Shown piece by piece: positions 60,218-64,000 of a stretch of DNA of 64,000 nucleotides. Source of the stretch: JBFWVJ01 sp050246795 (GTDB lineage: Bacteria; Patescibacteriota; Gracilibacteria; JAUYGZ01); NCBI GenBank assembly GCA_050246795.1, contig JBFWVJ010000002.1, positions 248,001 to 312,000 on the forward strand. The letters run 5' to 3'. The notes below the pieces were generated by a model, which saw nothing but the letters and a program-made list of their open reading frames with translations, was not told the DNA's origin and made no database searches. Position numbers and translations under genes: made by a program. Within the stretch, counting starts at the first letter, position 1. Every line of letters begins with the position of its first letter.

Positions 60218-60832
60218 ATGAGATCCATTGTTCTGACCCTGCTGATGCTCGCGATGACCTGGAGTATCGGCTGCGTGAGTCAACCGGACAGACCACCCAG
60301 CCCCCCGATTCCGCCAGTGGCAGGAGGTACGACTATCAATGCCCCCACGGTGGTCAATCCACCGCCGGGAGGGGGTCAACAGCTAGGACTGCAGGTGACC
60401 CGTGACCCGAACAACCCCAATCGAGGTTGGGTACTCCTGGGAAACCAACCTGTCCCGGTGCGGCTGGAAGGTGGGGCCTGGATGTTTGATATCGACCTGT
60501 CTCGATTCCAAACTCCTGCTCAACCGCCACAGCCTCTCCCTCAGCCTGGTCCGCAACCGGCACCCGCTCCGCCACCTTCCACCCTGAAGTCATCTCAGTT
60601 TCAGGTGCCACCGGGGTACATGTCTCCGGCCTTGGCTCAGGAGTTGCTGCTCATCGACAAGATCGAGCTCTATCGGGTGCTCCTCGAACGGATGAAGCAG
60701 CTGGCGACCAACGCCCAGATCAGCTCGGTGGATGAGTTTAACCTTGTGATCAACCGGCTGGAAAGCCTGATTCGGGAGATGGAACGGCTCCAGAGCCTCC
60801 AAGCTCCCCCGCCCCAGCAGAATGTCCCCTGA
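60218..60832 (+). CDS. Small lipoprotein cassette of the DPN-KGW family (member 3)
   Basis: This 204-residue protein starts at ATG 60218 behind CCAAGGAGGATGCC, the best Shine-Dalgarno in the window. The lipobox is SIGC (Cys19). A proline-rich spacer is followed by RDPNNPNRGWVLLGNQPVPV and EGGAW, aligning with the DPN-KGW module of the 55.3 and 56.1 kb lipoproteins. Then comes a second proline-rich spacer (PPQPLPQPGPQPAPAPPP) and a helical C-terminus (LAQELLLIDKIELYRVLLER) that differs from the other two. A 12-bp GC-rich hairpin follows the stop. The function is unknown. Confidence 0.75.
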   Translation: MRSIVLTLLMLAMTWSIGCVSQPDRPPSPPIPPVAGGTTINAPTVVNPPPGGGQQLGLQVTRDPNNPNRGWVLLGNQPVPVRLEGGAWMFDIDLSRFQTPAQPPQPLPQPGPQPAPAPPPSTLKSSQFQVPPGYMSPALAQELLLIDKIELYRVLLERMKQLATNAQISSVDEFNLVINRLESLIREMERLQSLQAPPPQQNVP

Positions 60833-60848
60833 GTCCGCGAAGCTCAAG

Positions 60849-60878
60849 GCAGGCCGGCCCGGAAACGGGTCGGCCTGC
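60849..60878 (+). terminator. Terminator-like hairpin after the 60.2 kb lipoprotein
   Basis: GCAGGCCG-G-CCC (60849-60860) pairs with GGG-T-CGGCCTGC (60867-60878), 12 bp with one G-U, followed by a T-rich tail (ATTTCTTTT). It begins 16 bases past the stop. Confidence 0.8.
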
Positions 60879-60893
60879 TCGTCATGATTTCTT

Positions 60894-61193
60894 TTACAAA
60901 AATGATTCGTATCCCAGGTTTATATACAAAAGGATAATGGTCCAAATGATCCCGAGAATCCAAAACAGCAAGTTCAACCCAGAAGGATCAAATCTTTTTT
61001 TGATCTGTTCGTGTAGTGCCGCTAAGGCGTACATCCCAGCGGAGAAAAAGAACGGCATGTCGAAGGTCTGATAGATCAGGTCGAGTGTCTCAGACTCTAG
61101 GCTGCCTTGGTGCAACAGAAAGTCCGCTCCTAAATAAAAGATCCCGAAGCCGATAAAGAAGAAGAAGGCGATGTTTTTGAAGGTGCGATTCAT
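60894..61193 (-). CDS. Small three-TM membrane protein, unknown
   Basis: This 99-residue protein has three hydrophobic helices (about 8-26, 46-62, 75-94) and short polar loops; RFDPSGLNLLFWILG begins the last. I recognise no family. The leader (CCTAATCCCCCTTCCTC before ATG) is a pyrimidine-rich repeat array shared with the divergent gatC gene. It is unlike the GC-rich lipoprotein next to it and has the composition of the housekeeping genes. Confidence 0.65.
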   Translation of the reverse strand: MNRTFKNIAFFFFIGFGIFYLGADFLLHQGSLESETLDLIYQTFDMPFFFSAGMYALAALHEQIKKRFDPSGLNLLFWILGIIWTIILLYINLGYESFL

Positions 61194-61199
61194 GAGGAA

Positions 61200-61290
61200 G
61201 GGGGATTAGGATCTTGAGGAGTATTACGAGTATTAGGAGTATTAGGAGTTCCTCATACTCTTTTAGTTCTTGATACTCCTTTCTTTCTCG
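61200..61290. repeat. GAGTATTA-type array between the 60.9 kb gene and gatC
   Basis: GAGGAGTATTACGAGTATTAGG is read in two parts here as GAGGAGTATTAC and GAGTATTAGG, followed by AGTATTAGGAGTT, then complements CTCATACTC and TTGATACTCC. Direct and inverted copies of an eight-base word thus form the shared leader region of two divergent genes. Confidence 0.7.
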
Positions 61291-61342
61291 ACTGACCCAA
61301 GATATACTTCCAGTGCTTTTTTGAAAAATATTCCCCTTTAAA

Positions 61343-61630
61343 ATGGCTTTGACAAGAGATGATGTTCGGCACGTAGCCAAACTTGCGAGATTGAATCTCA
61401 GCGACGAAGAAGTGGATCGGTTCACGAGTCAGTTGGGATCGGTTTTTGGACATCTCGATACTCTTTCGGAGGTGAATACGGACCAGGTGGAAGAAACAGC
61501 ACAGGTAAATGGACTTCAGAATTCGATGTCTGCTGATGTCATCAAGCCTTCTCTTGATCGTGAAGCATTTTTGAAGACTTCCCAACGTGAACACTCGAGA
61601 GGAATGATAAAGGTAAGGAAGAGTATTTAA
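61343..61630 (+). CDS. gatC: Asp-tRNA(Asn)/Glu-tRNA(Gln) amidotransferase subunit C
   Basis: GatC stabilises the GatCAB amidotransferase that makes Gln-tRNA (and Asn-tRNA) from mischarged precursors. The 95-residue protein has the conserved DVRHVAKLARLNLSDEEVDR N-terminal helix and a C-terminal proline/acidic strand segment. The leader ends TTCCCCTTTAAA before ATG. gatA starts 11 bases after the stop; gatB is not in the window. Confidence 0.95.
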   Translation: MALTRDDVRHVAKLARLNLSDEEVDRFTSQLGSVFGHLDTLSEVNTDQVEETAQVNGLQNSMSADVIKPSLDREAFLKTSQREHSRGMIKVRKSI

Positions 61631-61641
61631 TCTTTTTGAGG

Positions 61642-63054
61642 ATGAAAACACTTCGACAATTGAGTGACGAACTTCGATCTGGAAAAATCACTTCTGTCGC
61701 ATTGACGGAACAATACTTAAAAGTCATCGATGAAAAAAATCCTGATCTCAATGCTTTCATTTCCGTGAATCGGGAAGGAGCTTTGGAAATGGCTCGAAAA
61801 GCTGATGAGATGATCGCCCGTGGCGAGGGGAATGAACTGACGGGAATCCCCCTGGGGGTCAAAGATAATTTTTGTGAATTGGAAGTGGAGTCTTCCGCGT
61901 GTTCCAATATCCTTCAAGGATTTGTTCCTCCTTATGAAGGAACGGTTTTGAAGAAATTACGAGCCATGGGCGCCGTTTTCTTGGGCCATACGAATACCGA
62001 TGAATTTACGATGGGCTCTTCCACCGAAACGTCACGGTTTGGCACCACGAAAAACCCTCTCGACCCAACCAGGACTCCAGGAGGATCTTCGGGTGGATCC
62101 GCTGCCGCGGTGGCAGCTGGGATGTGCGCATGGGCATTAGGAACCGATACCGGTGGAAGCATTCGTCAACCTGCTTCCTTTTGTGGGATCACCGGGCTGA
62201 AAGTGACCTATGGGCGCGTTTCCAGATACGGGGTCATGTCCATGGCGAGCTCGTTGGATACCATCGGCCCCATCACTTTGACTGCCGAAGACGCTGCCAT
62301 TGTTTTGAAGTATATCGCCGGACATGATGAAATGGATTCAACGACTCCGAGAGAAGAAGTACCCGACTACCCTGCCCTCCTGGAATCTTCTTTGAAGGGA
62401 GTTAAGATTGGTATTCCGAAAGAATATCTGGAAGGTCTTTCCGCCGAAGCAAAGGCTCTTTTCGATCAGCAAGTGGAACAAGCCACCTCTCAGGGCGCGG
62501 AAGTGCTGGAGATTTCTTTACCAATGACCAAGTACGGATTGGCCGTCTACTATATTCTATGTCCCTCGGAAGTGAGCGCGAATATGTCGCGCTATGACGG
62601 GATCCGCTTTGGCCCGAAAAGTGACGCTTCAACTCTGGTCGACTCCTATTTTGAAGCCCGGACGAAAGGATTTGGCGATGAGGTAAAGCGACGGATCATC
62701 ATCGGGACCTATGCCTTGAGCGCGGGATATTATGACGCGTATTACAAAAAGGCCCTCAAGGTCCGGACGCTTATTTTGGAAGACTTCCGGAAGGCTTTTG
62801 AAACGGTCGATGTCCTGTTCACGCCGACGACCCCTAGCACCGCTTTTTCTATAGGGTCGAAAGGCAGTGATCCAGTCGAAATGTACCTGGAAGATATCAT
62901 GACTATTCCAGCGAGTGTTGCGGGCGTGCCAGCCATTTCTATTCCGAGTGGTGAACTGAATGGAATGCCACTTGGGCTTCAGATTATCGGCCCTCATTTT
63001 GGCGAAGCGAAGATTTTGAACGTAGCCCATCAGATTCTTGAAGCGAGAAGCTAG
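61642..63054 (+). CDS. gatA: Asp-tRNA(Asn)/Glu-tRNA(Gln) amidotransferase subunit A
   Basis: GatA is the amidase subunit that releases ammonia from glutamine. The protein has 470 residues from ATG 61642; a TTG six bases upstream is an alternative start. The Ser-cisSer-Lys triad is present: Lys in GVKDNFCE, the GGSSGGSAAAVAAG loop, and Ser in DTGGSIRQPASFCG. The C-terminus (AISIPSGELNGMPLGLQIIG) is typical. It is complete and coupled to gatC. Confidence 0.97.
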   Translation: MKTLRQLSDELRSGKITSVALTEQYLKVIDEKNPDLNAFISVNREGALEMARKADEMIARGEGNELTGIPLGVKDNFCELEVESSACSNILQGFVPPYEGTVLKKLRAMGAVFLGHTNTDEFTMGSSTETSRFGTTKNPLDPTRTPGGSSGGSAAAVAAGMCAWALGTDTGGSIRQPASFCGITGLKVTYGRVSRYGVMSMASSLDTIGPITLTAEDAAIVLKYIAGHDEMDSTTPREEVPDYPALLESSLKGVKIGIPKEYLEGLSAEAKALFDQQVEQATSQGAEVLEISLPMTKYGLAVYYILCPSEVSANMSRYDGIRFGPKSDASTLVDSYFEARTKGFGDEVKRRIIIGTYALSAGYYDAYYKKALKVRTLILEDFRKAFETVDVLFTPTTPSTAFSIGSKGSDPVEMYLEDIMTIPASVAGVPAISIPSGELNGMPLGLQIIGPHFGEAKILNVAHQILEARS

Positions 63055-63056
63055 AA

Positions 63057-63138
63057 GCTGGAAGCTGGGATGCTCGTGGAGTTAATTCCCTTCCTACTCG
63101 TCCTACAGTCCTTACAAGTCTTACTGGCCCTTCCCCAT
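63057..63138 (+). repeat. Short tandem words and CCTTAC-type leader before the ABC ATPase
   Basis: The gatA end runs into GAAGCTAGAAGCTGGAAGCT (three copies of a 7-8-base word). The segment before the next start reads CTACTCGTCCTACAGTCC, TTACAAGTCTTACTGG, then CCCTTCCCC, the same last nine bases as the cysS and lgt leaders. Confidence 0.75.
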
Positions 63139-63735
63139 ATGCTTCAACTCAAAAACCTTACCCTTTATCGCGAGGGAAAAGCGATCTGCAGAGATCTTTT
63201 TTTTGACGTCCCGAAGGGGTCCTGTTTTTTGATACGAGGAAAAAACGCCTCAGGAAAGTCATCTCTCATGAGCTGTATCATTGGTCAGCTCTCCCCTACT
63301 TCCGGTCAAGTTCTGTTGGATCACCATGATGTTCACCGATTCGAAAAAAAAGAAAGAAAAATGTTTTTTGATCACTCAGGGATTGTACTCCAACAAGAAT
63401 CATTGAGGCCATTTGATACCGTGAGCTCAGTTCTGTCTTCATTTGATAAAAAAGAATCCGCTGATTTATTGGCTTCATTTCGACTGCCTTCGTCTTGCCT
63501 TGTTCATGAACTTTCTTTTTCACAAAGAAGAATTCTTGAATTGATGGCATCAGTCCTCAAGCATCCGAAACTCCTTTTTTGGGACGAACCGTTCTTAGGC
63601 CTTGATCAAGAATCCCAAGAGAAGTGGAAGTCCATTCTTCTTCAGCAGAAGCAAGAGGGGGTGACCGTTGTCATCGCCACCCACTCGAGAAACCTTTTTC
63701 ATTTTCTCAGTCCCGAGAAAATACTCGAACTGTAG
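63139..63735 (+). CDS. ABC transporter ATP-binding protein
   Basis: This 198-residue ATPase subunit starts at ATG 63139 (MLQLKNLTLYREG); the upstream frame translates the repeat leader. Walker A is GKNASGKSSL, the Q-loop region is near VLQQESL, the signature reads ELSFSQRRI in place of LSGGQ, Walker B is LLFWDEPFLGLD and the H-loop is ATHSRN. The size and altered signature resemble CcmA-type or lipoprotein-type single-domain ATPases. No permease gene is in the window, so its partner is unknown. Confidence 0.85.
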   Translation: MLQLKNLTLYREGKAICRDLFFDVPKGSCFLIRGKNASGKSSLMSCIIGQLSPTSGQVLLDHHDVHRFEKKERKMFFDHSGIVLQQESLRPFDTVSSVLSSFDKKESADLLASFRLPSSCLVHELSFSQRRILELMASVLKHPKLLFWDEPFLGLDQESQEKWKSILLQQKQEGVTVVIATHSRNLFHFLSPEKILEL

Positions 63736-63756
63736 AATTTTTTCATTTTTGAGAAT

Positions 63757-64000
63757 ATGGCACTCAAGTCAGTCTACATTTGTGAACAATGCGGCGAACA
63801 TGCTTCCAAGTGGTCCGGAAAATGCCTTCACTGCAATGCCTGGAACAGCCTCACCGAAGACGTCATCGATAAAAAAGCCTTTGATCAAGTCCAGGCGAAG
63901 TCGATAGAGGTCTCAAAGGTAAGCCTCGAAGACTCTTTTCAAAAACGAATTGAGACCGGCATGGAGGAATTCGACCGAGTCCTCGGGAACGGTATCGTCC
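63757..64000 (+). CDS. radA: DNA repair protein RadA/Sms (5' part)
   Basis: RadA is a RecA-like branch-migration ATPase. The first 81 codons are inside the window. The N-terminal zinc finger is present (ICEQCGEHASKWSGKCLHC, CxxC-x-CxxC type), followed by the LEDSFQKRIETGMEEFDRVL linker where the family places its (R)ISTGI(E/D)E(F/L)DRVLGGG block; the window ends at VLGNGIV. Start ATG 63757; the rest lies outside. Confidence 0.93.
   Translation, partial: MALKSVYICEQCGEHASKWSGKCLHCNAWNSLTEDVIDKKAFDQVQAKSIEVSKVSLEDSFQKRIETGMEEFDRVLGNGIV

Noticed and set aside
46362..60832. Integrated phage or transposon
   Set aside because: No integrase, transposase, terminase or structural phage gene was found; only repeats and a tRNA remnant hint at mobility.

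Overview
The window looks like the chromosome of a Patescibacteria (Candidate Phyla Radiation) bacterium; a Peregrinibacteria-like lineage is my best guess, not an established placement. Reasons: compact, short-spaced genes; standard stop use (TGA ends genes such as purF and rlmN, so not the Gracilibacteria/SR1 code); an envelope built around SLH-domain and LysM proteins, lipoproteins with Lgt, an LPG-synthase-type flippase and an alpha-2-macroglobulin; and many large surface or coiled-coil proteins without recognisable families. Most housekeeping genes have no Shine-Dalgarno sequence and carry a pyrimidine-rich leader instead.

Layout. 1-7.4 kb: partial FemAB transferase, SLH surface protein, folD, purF, a lipid-linked sugar-phosphate transferase and a flippase-like membrane protein. 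7.5-9.4 kb: a frameshifted gene remnant and a protein with a caspase-like His/Cys signature. 9.4-17.6 kb (minus strand): cysS, an Ig/FN3 surface protein, rplL-rplJ with an L10 leader, lepA, and a STAS/RsbW-type pair. 17.7-22 kb: tig, a LapA-like protein, trmB, ftsH. 22.1-23.1 kb: an AT-rich HEPN/Abi-like gene, probably acquired. 23.1-31 kb: a 1736-residue alpha-2-macroglobulin, a possible structured RNA, a PrsW protease, rlmN, tRNA-Phe. 31-43 kb: HtrA-like protease, Trm9-like methyltransferase, WecG/TagA glycosyltransferase, Na/Ca exchanger, hisS, lgt, a VirB2-like small membrane protein, a LysM-M23 peptidase, purH, and a winged-helix protein fused to a degenerate phosphoesterase.

43.3-60.9 kb is the unusual part. 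It holds four single-TM coiled-coil proteins, six lipoproteins and two non-secreted proteins with no recognised family. Five of the lipoprotein genes are isolated, GC-rich cassettes, each with a clear Shine-Dalgarno site and a GC-rich hairpin after the stop; at least four have a sigma70-like promoter with a long leader. This contrasts sharply with the SD-less neighbours. Three of these lipoproteins share a DPN-x-x-x-(K/R)GW domain. A fourth shares its whole soluble domain with a neighbouring TM protein, and two TM proteins share a QID-x-x-RT motif. I read this as a candidate undescribed envelope system whose subunits exist in lipid-anchored and TM-anchored forms. topA interrupts it at 57.3-59.8 kb.

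61-64 kb returns to housekeeping genes: gatC, gatA, an ABC ATPase and the start of radA. Repeats are frequent between genes: four large imperfect palindromes of two types, GGCGAGG-type inverted repeats, heptamer arrays directly before start codons, and a GGTTC-type hairpin repeat. Functional calls come from motifs read by eye; no database search was run.
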